Origin: Favolaschia claudopus
Lineage: Eukaryota > Basidiomycota > Agaricomycetes > Agaricales > Mycenaceae
Direction: 5' to 3'
Assembly (NCBI GenBank): GCA_037176885.1
Contig: JAWWNJ010000042.1
Location: 1,240,001-1,304,000 of the forward strand
Length of the DNA stretch: 64,000 nucleotides
The notes below the pieces were generated by a model. The model did not search any database, was not told where the DNA came from, and saw only the letters and a program-made list of their open reading frames with translations. Position 1 is the first letter of the stretch, and each line of letters opens with the position of its first letter. The position numbers and the translations under genes are program-made. This document shows, piece by piece, positions 37,477-48,511 of the stretch.

Positions 37477-40400
37477 ATGTTCACCTATGATCCTCTATCT
37501 GTCGGTATCACGGAAGATTCTTTCGCCGATATTGTACTCGGCAACGACTGGATGGCTGTATGCCAAGCAGCTGCTAGGGGCGGAGCTGTGGTCTTCGCGC
37601 CATATACACACGAGGCTCAATTCAATGTCGTTACTGGTGAGTATCAGTCCTTCCCTTCTCCGACCGTCCCATAGTATCCGCCGATCATCACCTCGATGAT
37701 TTTCGGAATACCCCCCTTTTGCAATACCGGTTAGGCTTGCTGGAGCTTGCAAAAGTCCGGGTCGCTTTACACCGCTTTCGCTTTCCTTGACTGTGTCTTC
37801 ATTGCGACAGCTTGCTGACAATTCATTTGTGTAGATATCATTCCGTCATTACACGACAATGGAGCTACCCCCGAGACGCTGTCTCCAACCCCGCAAGGGG
37901 AGCCTGCTTTGCAGGACGAATCTGAGGCGCTGTCTCAAACCCCGCAAGGGGAGCCCGCTTTGCGGGACGAATATAAATTGCCTGCGTTGCAGGTCGAATC
38001 CGTGATAAAATTGTCTGTACCACAGACCGAAACTTTGAATGAATCGTCTGCTTTGCAGGCCGAACCTTTGAATGAACTGTTCGCGTCCCCGTCTAAAACT
38101 GTGAATAGAAGTGCCGCCGAATCCGCAACTGAGCTGTCCAACCGCAACATTGGTGGACCGACTGTTCAACATATCGCTGATCCATATGTGAGTCTTACTC
38201 TTGAAGATAAGCATGCTGTCGTCCGATTCTTGGCCGTAACACGGAATGCCAGCGTCAAGGTCCTTCAACAGTGTGTACCTCGACATCAAAACCTGTCGAG
38301 GCGTACCGCTGACAGGCGAGAGAAAAAAGCCGCTGAGTTACGAAGAGATTTTGAATCACATCGATGCACGAATGGCTGTTTGATACTCAGATCAGAAGCT
38401 ATCCAAGCTGGAATAAATGGCAAACGTGTTCTTTCTTCTACTGAAATACAGGAATGCTCACTTGTACTGAATTTATACACCAAAGGCAAAAAGAGAAAGA
38501 ATCCTGTTGCTGAGGAACAGTCACAAAAGAAAGCTCGACCATCGTCTGGCCCTGAACCTCCGGCATTTCCACGAATTCTCTCGCAAAGTGAAAAGGATCA
38601 GATAGTCCATGAGTTCCGAGAATGCACCAACAATGAATCGCTCAAGAGGTACGAATGCTCTTTCTGTGGAAAGTTTGAGTTAGCGATTGACGTAAAAATG
38701 AGACGGTTGGGAGAGCTTGACATATCCGTATTGAATCATGCGGTTCAGAGCCTTCGTGAAAGTTCACATCAACCACGTATTGAAGTTTTCAAGCCGTCCA
38801 CAATCATAGATGGCTGTAGCTATGTGCTCTGTCATCTGTGTAATCTATCCGTGAGCCACAATAAATTTCAAACCCTCCCTCTGCGAAGCTACGCAAATGG
38901 GCTTTGGATCGGTGATGTTCCTCCGGAACTCCAAGGGTTGACATTTTTGGAAGAACAGTGTATAGCCCGTGCACGGGCTACGAGATGCATGTACAAGATT
39001 AAACTTGGTCCATCGGGACAACTCGCTGCGCGTGGAAATGTTTGCATCTTACCGCAAGATACCAGCTCATTTGTCAGTGCCATGCCTTTGCCTTTGTTCC
39101 GGCTTCGCGATGAAGTCTGCGTAATTCTTGTTGCGTCGCCGGAGACGGAGGTTACCCAGAGCATGCTCCAAAAATCACCGCTTCTCGTGCGCCGTCAGAA
39201 AATCAAGCAAGCATTGTTCTGGCTGATTGAAAATAATCCGCTCTATGGGGACTTGAGGAAAGATTCCGTTGTTGCTAATCTGGAAGAATACCCCGAGTAC
39301 GATTGCCCTTTGGCTGTCAAGGACTTTCTTCGAACAAATTCCGCCACCAATCAAGGCTCTTCGTACACTGAGCAGGCCAATGCGGAAATATTCGATGCGA
39401 CGAACCCTTTTGAACTCACCGCAACCACACTTGTGGATGCTGATAACCTTGAATCAACTTACAAGCAGAGAAAACTCGAAGCCTTGAAGCGACTCAAGAA
39501 ACAGGACACCGAATTTGTGAAGTTTCCTTCAGGTAACACTCCTCTCCATACCTCAAAGAATCCGCGAGTATTTGGATGCTTGTGGCCGACTCTCTTTCCG
39601 TATGGCGTTGGAATGATTGATAATAACAATGTGCGGCTCTCAAAAGACTTCGGATTCCATCATGTTGACACCTTACCACATGTTCAACACTTACTTACCA
39701 TTGCGGATCGGCGTTTTCAGGTTCATAAATCATTTATTTTTGTGATGAGTAACATCATTCAAAGACGACAAACTTCTTTTAAATCTCGGCTTGCAGTCAA
39801 CCGCTCCTGGTTTCCCGTAATTCAAAAGTTGATCCCCAAAGTTGATCTCGAATCCATGGACACGTACAAGGCCAAGCTTGACAGTAATCCATTTGCGAAA
39901 CCGGAGACGGATAGTGAAAAGGCGGCGGCTCAATTGATGAAATATGTCAACTACGTCTCCGACCATATTCCTGGTTCTGCTGGTGATGTAGACAGTATGA
40001 AGCAGCAAGCTAAAGGTAAGGTCATATGTAATGGTCTACCGCACATTTTCGGTACCGTGAATCCTGCAGATGCTCATAATCCAATTGCCCAAGTCCTTGC
40101 TGGCCGAGACGTTGACTTGGACACAATTTTCGATGCATTGGATGGAGATAAAGAAACTGGCACCCGAGCGAAAATATTGGCGGAGAATCCCGTTGCGGGC
40201 GCAGAGTTCTTTCACCTTATGGTCACAAAATTCCTCGAAATCATTTTGGGAACCGAGCGTGCTTCAAAAATCGGTGTTCTCGGCGAAGTTGCTGGGTGGT
40301 ATGCAGTTATTGAAGCCCAGGTTCGAGGTTCTTTGCATTTGCATATTCTGATATGGCTCCGATGGGCTCCGTCCTCGCCTTTGGATATGAAAGACCGCAT

Positions 40401-42732
40401 GAATGCTGATCCGGTATTCAAAGAAAAATTGAGAGCCTGGTACGACGACATCATTTGTCAAAGTTTTGAGCAAAACACCACTGAATATGTTCAAGTAGAA
40501 GGGATGCCAAAACAGCTCCCAGTTTTGAGTCGCCCCCTTGATCCCTACTCGCAAGACTACTCTGCAAATAGGGATCAGCATCATCGGGATTTATGTGAGA
40601 ATACGGGCTTGATACACGAACACAACCCAACCTGTTTTAAGCACATACCTCAAAGAATAAAGTTCTTAGCTGATCCAGATAAGGACTGTCGATTTGAGCT
40701 TCCTCGCCCCCTGGTGGCTTCGACACATTTTGACGAAGATGGTGATCTGGTTATTCGCTGCGAGAATGAGAAGTTAAATGGTCATAATCCCACTATCACA
40801 CTGTGCCTGGGGTGCAATACTGATCTCAAACAAATTGCTTCAGGAACTGTAAGCATGGCACTCATTGAGTACATGTTGAACTATACAATAAAATTGCAGC
40901 TCGATACATCGATTGTATTCTCTGCTTTGTGCGCTTCGATCAAGGCTTTGCAAGATAAACCTCCCATGGATATTGATGGTGGAACTGACACTTCGGAACT
41001 AAGTCGCTTGCTGATGGTGAAGACAGCAAATACACTGGTAGGAAAGCGAGAGATGAGTGGGCAGCAGACTGCCTGTTTCCTGTTGGGGCGAAAGAATCAT
41101 TATGTCTCGGACACATACCATGAATATTGGTGGTCGTCTCTCCTGCGAGACCTTGCGCGAGATGTGTTTGAAGTCAAGATTGTGGACCGCAACGTAGAAT
41201 CAGACGTGAATGGAAAGGATGCCGACGACGTGTATAACTATGAAAATCAACGGTTGATCATTCCGGAAGATGAAGATGACAACATGATATCGCTCTCACC
41301 GGACACACTAGAAACCGGACTAATTGAACCCCGAACCGAGGCTGTAGGGAAAAGATTCTCAAAGCTGTTCGATGATATGTTTTATCGACCTCCAGAGCTT
41401 GAAATGACGTGTGTCTGGGACATCTTGAGAAATTATGTCAAGGAGAAGAATCCAAAATCCAACACACAACGAAATGTCTACCTCAAGTTCAAACCAGGCC
41501 ACCCTGACTACATCACACACTGCTTGAAAAAGCTCCCTCAACCTGTGATTCCAGTACTCATGGGTTATCGAGTCCCTCGGAATGACTTCGATCCGGACAG
41601 GGAAAAATATGCAGTAGTGATGCTTACTCTATTCAAGCCTTGGAGTCAGAACAAGTCGTTTCCTGTGAAGTCAGAGAATGTAAGCTGGGGAGAGGCACTC
41701 GATGAATTTATGCCCACAATATCTCCGGACCATTTACAAATCATACGAAACATGCAGTTACTGTATCAGACGCGGGACGCAAAGTTTGACTATGCTGCAA
41801 AAAGAAGCAAAAGACTTGCAAATCTGTTTAGCAGTGCGAAAGAGGCCGGTGTGAGCTTGGAAGATAAGACAGACGAAGATTTTGATCCTGCATGGGAGAA
41901 TGCAATGCAGGCAGTTGTTGACCCCGATGACCTTGATCCTGTACACCTGAACTTCGGTAAGAATACACGTGCAACACGTGAAGCGCTACTTATCATCGAA
42001 GAGGCAAACGACCACGGGTTTTATTCAGTTTCTTCCAAGGTGGTTATTCCAAACTCCAATCAACTGACACGGATTGGAGACGAAGTGGATATGATGAATG
42101 CTGAAAGCGCGCGCCGAGCATTGGTGGCTGAAAAGAATCAGTTGATTAAACAGCAGTCAGACGCAGCATCGGAAGGTGACAGGAACCAGATCTCGAGTCG
42201 CAAACAGTCAGATCGGATCCCCCATGCTCTTTCTACCACATTGATTAACGAAGCAAAGCGAGCCAAAGAGATATCTGACCGAGTTCAACGTGCATGTGGG
42301 ATTGAGTCCGTAAACTCGAGATCCGCCGGATGGGGCTCTCTCCTGCCTTATCAAAAGTTGTGCCTTGCTCTCATAGTCAAACATACCTTAAATGATGAAC
42401 AGTCGAGAGCATTCCTGCTGTTAGCAGATAAAATTGGTCAGGAATTACACACCGGACGAAGAGAGCCACCAATGACGTTACTCTGCACTGGACCAGGAGG
42501 CACGGGAAAGTCAGCGATCTTCAAAGCTTGGAAAGAATTCTATGAAATCACCGGACGTTCCGAGCGATTGAGACTCACAGCACCGACTGGTGTTGTCGCT
42601 AATGATATTGGGGGGTCTACAATTCATGCCGAAGCATATTTGCGTGTACCACCTGCGAAAATGAAGTCACAACCTCATACACGACAGAATCTGGAGCAAA
42701 AAGCAAAACCAATTGAAACCCTGGTCACGGAC

Positions 42733-42786
<54 letters not shown>

Positions 42787-44232
42787 ATGGAGTGTTATCG
42801 TAATAGTAATTGAACTTAGTACGAGAGGAACCGTTCATTCAGATATTTGGTATTTGCGGCTGTCCGATCGGGCAATGCCGCGAAGCTATCATCTGCTGGA
42901 TTATGGCTGAACGCCGAGATTTACTTTTTGAGTGCGAAGGATGTTGCTCGTTTATCTGAATATTTAAGCATGGCAAAAGGGAATACCGAGAGAATCTTGG
43001 GCGGGGTGAATTGGGTTGCAGCCGGTGATCCCTGTCAACTGCTGCCTCCTCGAGGGGCATCTCTGTTTGCCCGAGAGTATGTCAGATGCTACGAAAACAA
43101 CCGCTTGAATGACTTGAATGAAAAAACTCGCCAGGAAACCAAAGGTATACAAGTTTGGCATCAGATTGAGCATGTCGTTATCCTTGACGAAATCATGAGG
43201 CAGAAAGATGACCCCGTCTTACTAGATATATTAAAGCGGTTGAGAAAGGGTCTGTGCACGGTCGATGATAAGGAAGTTCTAGATCGCTATGTACTGTCAG
43301 ACATCGAGTGCTCCGACTCAACTAAGGCACTTACCGATGTCAAAAGATGGATCCAACAGCCTGACAAGGCATGCCCGCTGATCGTTTATACAAATGCTGC
43401 TCGGGATGGTCATAATTTGGGAATGTCGGATGCATTTTCCACTGCAACAAGCCAAGAATATCATGTTTATCACTCCAAAGATACGCGAGGACGCGGCGCT
43501 AAGAAATACCAGCTTACCGGCATGGTTGCCGAAGTAGCATGGGCGATACCAGTTAAGGAAGCGAATGATTTAGGCGGGAAGGTGCCTTACCTACCCGGCA
43601 TGCCTGTATTTTGCACCGAAAACATCGCAACAGAGCTCGGGATATCTAACGGCAGCCCTGGGACACTTGTCTCAGTTGTATATGAGGAGATTGATGGCAG
43701 ACGTTATGCTATATCGGCTGATGTTGACTTCAAAGGATATAAGAATAAGAATATCCACGCACCACATCCGAACAGAGTGACTCTCAAACCCGTGTCCGAC
43801 GACATCGAGTTCAAGCTCCCAAATTCAGAGAGCCTGTACTCAGCAAGACGTTCACAACTCCCGCTTATCCCAGCCTTCGCGTTCACCTCTCACAATGCCC
43901 AAGGCCGGTCCCTGGACGTGTGCTGCATTGATCTTGCTGGATGTCCGAGCATACAAAGTGCATATGTCATGTTATCAAGAGTGCGGAAACTTGAAGGACT
44001 ATGCATACTTCGCCCGTTCAGGTTAGACCGAATTCGGAACCACATTTCCGAGGAACTGAGAGCCGAGTTGCGTAGAACCGAAGTAAAAGCGGAAAAGACC
44101 AAGATTTACACTCGCGAACGATTGTCATGGTTCTACGACCTGATACCGGAGGGAGAAGTCAAGAAACTGATACAGGGAGACTTTCACGATTTCAATTTGT
44201 TGGACTTGGACGTGATAATGACAGGCATTTGA
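37477..44232 (+). pseudogene. Helitron Rep-helicase, disrupted by an rRNA fragment
   Basis: Exon 1 (37477-37636, starting MFTYDPLSVGITED) joins by an intron (37637-37834) to a very long exon. Near 37870 a 14-residue repeat, ETLSPTPQGEPALQ type, occurs twice. The HUH nuclease motif LHLHILIWL is near 40330 and the two-tyrosine motif EYMLNYTIK near 40868. The PIF1-like helicase has Walker A GPGGTGKS near 42490 and, past the insertion, GDPCQLLPP and SHNAQGRSLD...MLSRV. Helitron Rep nicks and joins single-stranded DNA during rolling-circle transposition. The frame stops at 42753 inside 183 bp of LSU rRNA that splits Walker B between its Asp and Glu codons. Without that piece the protein would be about 2,100 residues. 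Apart from this one lesion the gene looks intact, which suggests recent loss. Confidence 0.88.
42733..42915 (+). rRNA. Fragment of large-subunit (25S/28S) rRNA gene inside the Helitron helicase
   Basis: The 183-bp segment starts GGGAACGTGAGCTGGG and ends GGATTATGGCTGAACGCC. It contains the conserved LSU stretches TTTAGACCGTCGTGAGACAG and the sarcin-ricin loop AGTACGAGAGGAACC near 42819. It matches the 3-prime domain of fungal LSU rRNA almost throughout, in sense orientation relative to the helicase. Immediately outside it the sequence returns to helicase codons on both sides (GTCACGGAC left, GAGATTTAC right). It is a fragment and cannot be a functional rRNA gene. Confidence 0.93.
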
Positions 44233-44255
44233 GAACAAGCTGGATGCGAGATTGA

Positions 44256-44513
44256 GTGAGGTGTGATTATTGTAGCGGCAGGGCTAGATCGACGTCTCGA
44301 GTCTGTGTTGATTGTTGTCGACGTAAGCAGAAGGCATTCAGATGGAAGAGAAAGCACAAGCCGACACAGCATGGTTGTGGTAAACAGACAAGAAGAAATA
44401 TTCACGTGCTCCATCAATACCTAACAATCTCGGCCCGGCTTCGAGAGACGTCATGGTGCTCCTTCAAGTTGGCGCAATTTCGACGCAATTTCTACAAACC
44501 AAGTAAAGGTTAA
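44256..44513 (+). other. Short Cys-rich frame at the Helitron 3-prime side
   Basis: An 85-codon plus-strand frame beginning MRCDYCSGRARSTSRVC has four closely spaced Cys pairs in a zinc-ribbon-like order. It overlaps the terminal exon of gene C on the other strand. It may be Helitron 3-prime flank or chance; no homolog is recognised. Confidence 0.2.
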
Positions 44514-44661
44514 GCTTCCGCCTCGTAGAGGCCATACCCCCATCATTCTCACCACAGGCGGTACTTCTCTCCCCTTGCCTTTGTCCTGAAAACATCAGCA
44601 TTTGCGATAGGAACGAGCGATGCACAATTGAACTCACCTTGAAGTTGGTAGGGGTACCACT

Positions 44662-44665
44662 GACC
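44662..44665. repeat. Left 4-bp target site duplication of the CACTA element (GACC)
   Basis: GACC before CACTGTGGGGAG on the left matches GACC at 55439-55442 after CTCCCCACAGTC on the right. The site lies in an exon of gene C. Confidence 0.75.
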
Positions 44666-44945
44666 CACTGTGGGGAGGGATTCTACTCGGGCCGAGTAGG
44701 TAGACCTGCTCGGCTTGAGTGGGTAATATACTTGGCATGAGTGGGTACCGCCTCAGATGGAGTAGGTGACCCACTCACGCCAAGTAGGGATACCTACTCA
44801 ACCTGAGTAGATTTCGGACAATTCTCAATTCAGGTTGAGTAGGTCACCCACTCGAGCTGAGTAGGTTCACCTACTCGACCGGAGTGCACCGACCTACTTA
44901 ATCTGAGGGGGTTTTCACTCGAAGTAAGTGGGTTAAATATTTGTA
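44666..44945. repeat. CACTA left terminal and subterminal repeats
   Basis: After the TIR come about ten variants of an 8-10 bp unit, (C)CTACTCRR and its inverse YYGAGTRGG(T). Several are arranged as perfect or near-perfect palindromes such as CTACTCGGGCCGAGTAG near 44680. Such arrays are the usual binding sites of CACTA transposase accessory proteins. Confidence 0.85.
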
Positions 44946-47900
44946 TTCTGGCCACCTATATACATGTGTATCCATCGCCGCATACCCACCCATCACACCC
45001 TCTTGTCTTCTACTTGAGGTAGGATAAAATCAGAACACAGTTAGAAAATGATATAAGGTAAGCGGCATCTTGTACGCACCATAATTCCAAGCCTGCAGTT
45101 GGGTGACAGATAGCACGAACCTAAGAACAAATAAGTCAGCGAGGCGAAGGAGAAGAAGCAAGACCAATTCTTTTTTACCGATACCAAGACTATTCGAAGC
45201 TAAATAAATCCATGAGTTCCAATATCGTCCTGAGTCAAGACAAAGCGCTCACCGCGCCGGCAGTTTCGAGTGACGGAAAGTAAGTGTTTGAATCAGATAG
45301 ATGCTGTTTGTCAAGTCAGCGATTGATTTTGTTAAGTTAAAAGAGGAAGCCGACTTTCAAGATGGACGGCACAATTTATAGTGGATTGAACACGCTCTGA
45401 CGGTATCGTCAAATGGGGTTGACGGTCTGGGGAAACACTTACTAGAGATGTTTCTTGTAACGTCTATTCTATATTCGTCAGCTATCAAGTAAATCAACAT
45501 CTAAGTCAACGCTGACCTGCATCTGGCTCGCACCGCGACCGCCGGCTCTGTAACGAAAGGTCCACTCCGGTCAGTCGCAAGTTCCGAAACACGCAAGAAG
45601 TCGTTGGATCCGCACCTGAATCCGTCAGACAAGCGAGGCGAATCTTCTTGCGACGGAATCGATCTCCAGCGTGTACACAACAAAATCAATCAACACATAA
45701 CCGTCAAGTTAAGCAGGTTCTCACCGTGTTTGTGTTGGGGGTCAATTTTACCGGTAGGCCAAATCTTGTCGCATTATTGAGTCACGAACAAAACACGACA
45801 AAGGAGAAAAAGCATACCGTTCGAAGCCGTGCATACCAACTGCTTCCTCAGTCCAGCGTTGGGTTGATCTTTCAACATTCGTAAACATTTTAGGCCGCAA
45901 ATGGGGAAGAAAAAGCATAGAAGACATACCTGAAAGCGAATTATTACTGACCGGTACCTATGGATCGAAAGCCACCAACTGTTGATAACCAGGGTCAGTG
46001 TTCCACCTTACCACGGAAAACTTACTGCGCGCAGGATATGCTATTGACTTTGTCTTGCCTAGTCTCGACTTTCCGACCCGCCGTTCCGTCCCGCCATCCC
46101 ATCCGCTTCCCTCCGGAAACGCGCTCGTGCGCGCATCGACTTCTCTCATTCCCGCGCGTGTGAATTGATATGAGTCGACGGCGCGTTAATCGGATGAGAT
46201 AGGTGAGTTATTTCCTTGTCGTTCTTCGTCAAAAACGGTGAAACTCACTTAAATTGAGTTGTAGCGTAGAGAGTCGCGCCCAAACGTTGATGGCGTCGAC
46301 GGTTTCAACGAGGGCGGCAGTGTGCAGTGTAGAGAGCTTGAGAGGAGGGGAAGGTTTCGCCTTGAGGGCGTCGGGACGACGGGGAGGCGGAGGAAGGGGC
46401 CGCGATGATGATGCCGGCGCGGTGGCGGATGCGCGGCTGATCTGGATACATCGGTGAGTGATTTTTTTCGTTCGTTCCCGCCAAAGATGAAACAACTCAC
46501 CAAGCGAGCAAGTCAGCGCGCGGAGCGTCGAGACGACGTTGTTCTGGTATCAACGAGGGCGACGGCCGCGGCGTCGAGTAGCGCATGAGGGCGATGTTGA
46601 TGGTGAAGTGGGGTAGGTAGGCAGTGTGTGGGTTTGCATTGAAGGGACTCGTGAGTGAGCGAGCAAAAGAAAGAAAAACAGGCGTGGCGGCGTACCTTGC
46701 CGGCCGTCAAGTGCCGCGTTCCGGCTCACTCGTCGGAGCGCTAACAAGTCGGGAGGTGGGGGTTGGGACTGCGTATGGTCGGCGGCGTACGTTCAGGCGA
46801 GGCAGACAGCTGTGTATGCTACATAAATTAGAAAGAAAAGTGATACGGTGACGGCGGCATACCTTGATTTTATTAGGTACGCTCTGCCTCTTCCCCTCAT
46901 TGTCGTTTCAGCGGATGCACTTGATATGTGGGTTTGGTCGGAGTGGGCGGAGGAGTGAGGTGGATTTGAAGGGCGGGTTGTGCGGTGGACGAGACTGGAG
47001 TGAGAGTCGAGGGATTTGAGGGAAATTCGACATGGGGATGGGCAGAGAGCGAGTTGGCGGCGGCAGCGTCGACGCGAGTCCGCGTTTCGGCGGGGTCGGC
47101 GCTGTCAGGGTACGAGGTCGCGGAATTGGGCTGCTCATGGACCTCAGTTCATACGTAAACAGGTATAATAGAGGATAGAGAACTGAACAAAGCGTGAACG
47201 TAACGCCGACATTCGTCGAGAGGCGACAACAACAAGCACATAGGGCCTATGGTCAGGCCCAGCGTGCGCCGTTGTCGACTCCCGACGTAATGGGTTAGGT
47301 TGGGGAAGAAAGAGATTGGGGAAGGAGGGGCAATGGAAGAAAACAAGAAGAAGTCAAGTTGCGGCTCACCTGGCTTTCCCGACAGATCTCTAACCGATTG
47401 TACTCCTCCAACAGCCATCACAATAGACGAAATAGCAAAATAGATGCTTTGAAGGGCCTTCATTTGAGAGGTGAGGTGATATTCGCACAAAAAGCGTTGC
47501 CACTGGTTGGTGTTGTCTGGAGGTTGCCACAAACGGCTTGGTTAGAGTCGAAACGCGCAGGACTAGAGAGATAAGACATCATACTATCATTTCAACAAGC
47601 CTCAGCAGCCATGGCGACTCTTCTCGCGTCGTTTCGCGTCCTTGTTGGTGGGAGAGTCCAAATTGCATAGTTGACCGTAGAACTCGACGAGAGACCGTGC
47701 TGGGCGCGCAAAAGTGGGGGAGAGTGTTTAATATAAGTCATTGATGCTAATTCAATGCAAAAGAGCCGTCGAAACGCGAGGGAAAGGCGGGAGAAGACGA
47801 GAAGATGAAGGGAGAACGAGAGAGACGCGTCGGGTCACAATGTGACGTCACACTATTCTCACGCTCGAATGTTCTTCTTCTCCCTCGAAATAAATCACCA

Positions 47901-48030
47901 GCACGTCTCAAGAGGTGTGGATAATTGTTTAGATAATCAACTTACTGTATTATAGCAGGATTAGAACAGAAATTTGCATGCTTACACGTTTTTGTTCAGC
48001 TCACGAGAGTTACGATTGACTGTTTGCAGA
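44946..48030. other. Noncoding repeat-rich left part of the CACTA element
   Basis: Mini-exon-like blocks on the minus strand (about 45000-46000) are followed by a GC-rich segment (46000-46900) similar in layout to 32651-33900, then G/C-skewed DNA. A GTCACA/TGTGAC cluster lies at 47835-47860. Short frames are present on both strands but none is supported by splice structure or a domain. Confidence 0.45.
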
Positions 48031-48400
48031 GTTCAACTTGCTTAGGGTCTTGCGCAACACCGAAAGTGTATCTCAACCTAAATTTTTTAATCCAAAGAGA
48101 GATCTCTTTAGACAACGCGATTTGAGTGTACTTGAGTTAAGATGACGACTTCCTACTCTCGAGGAATCGGGTTTGTAACCGTCACTTCCCTATTTGGTAA
48201 GGTCAACTTGCGAGGGCTCTTGCGGGCCAGAGAAAGCCTATCTCAGCCTGATTTTTTTCTTTCAAGAGGAGAACTATCTTGAGAACATGATGTAGGGGTA
48301 TCTGAGTGAGTATGACCGCTTACCCGTCTCCGAGAATCCGGTTCGTACCACCTCTTCCCTTTTTGGGAAGCTCAACTTGCCAAGGTTCATACGGCACATA
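48031..48400. repeat. 170-bp tandem repeat, about 2.2 copies
   Basis: The unit begins G(T/G/C)TCAACTTGC at 48031, 48201 and 48371, giving an exact 170-bp period for two diverged copies and the start of a third. Shared inner landmarks are TATCTCAACCT/TATCTCAGCCT, TTTTTT tracts and CTACTCTCGAGGAATC/CCGTCTCCGAGAATC. It lies just downstream of the RTC4-like gene. Confidence 0.7.
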
Positions 48401-48511
48401 GAAGCAATATCTTGCGCAAGATTCCCGAGTTCAGTTACAAGTTCAATATCAACTACATGCTTGAAGAGCCACAAGATAGTACACTTGATTCAAAAGTACA
48501 AACAGACGGAA

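Larger units (their letters stand above)
37190..44330 (+). mobile_element. Helitron (autonomous type, now disrupted)
   Basis: A rolling-circle transposon identified by its Rep-helicase gene. The ends are not fixed: I could not identify a convincing 5-prime TC terminus or a 3-prime hairpin followed by CTRR. The limits given are the spaces between gene B on the left and the terminal exon of gene C on the right (44414). Confidence 0.55.

Noticed and set aside
42733..42915. Ordinary spliceosomal intron in the Helitron gene
   Set aside because: The sequence is recognisable LSU rRNA over its full length, and normal acceptors inside it do not restore the frame.
44281..44300. Helitron 3-prime terminus at CTAG (44284-44287)
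   Set aside because: No clear hairpin lies just upstream and the next base is not T, so the end was left undefined.
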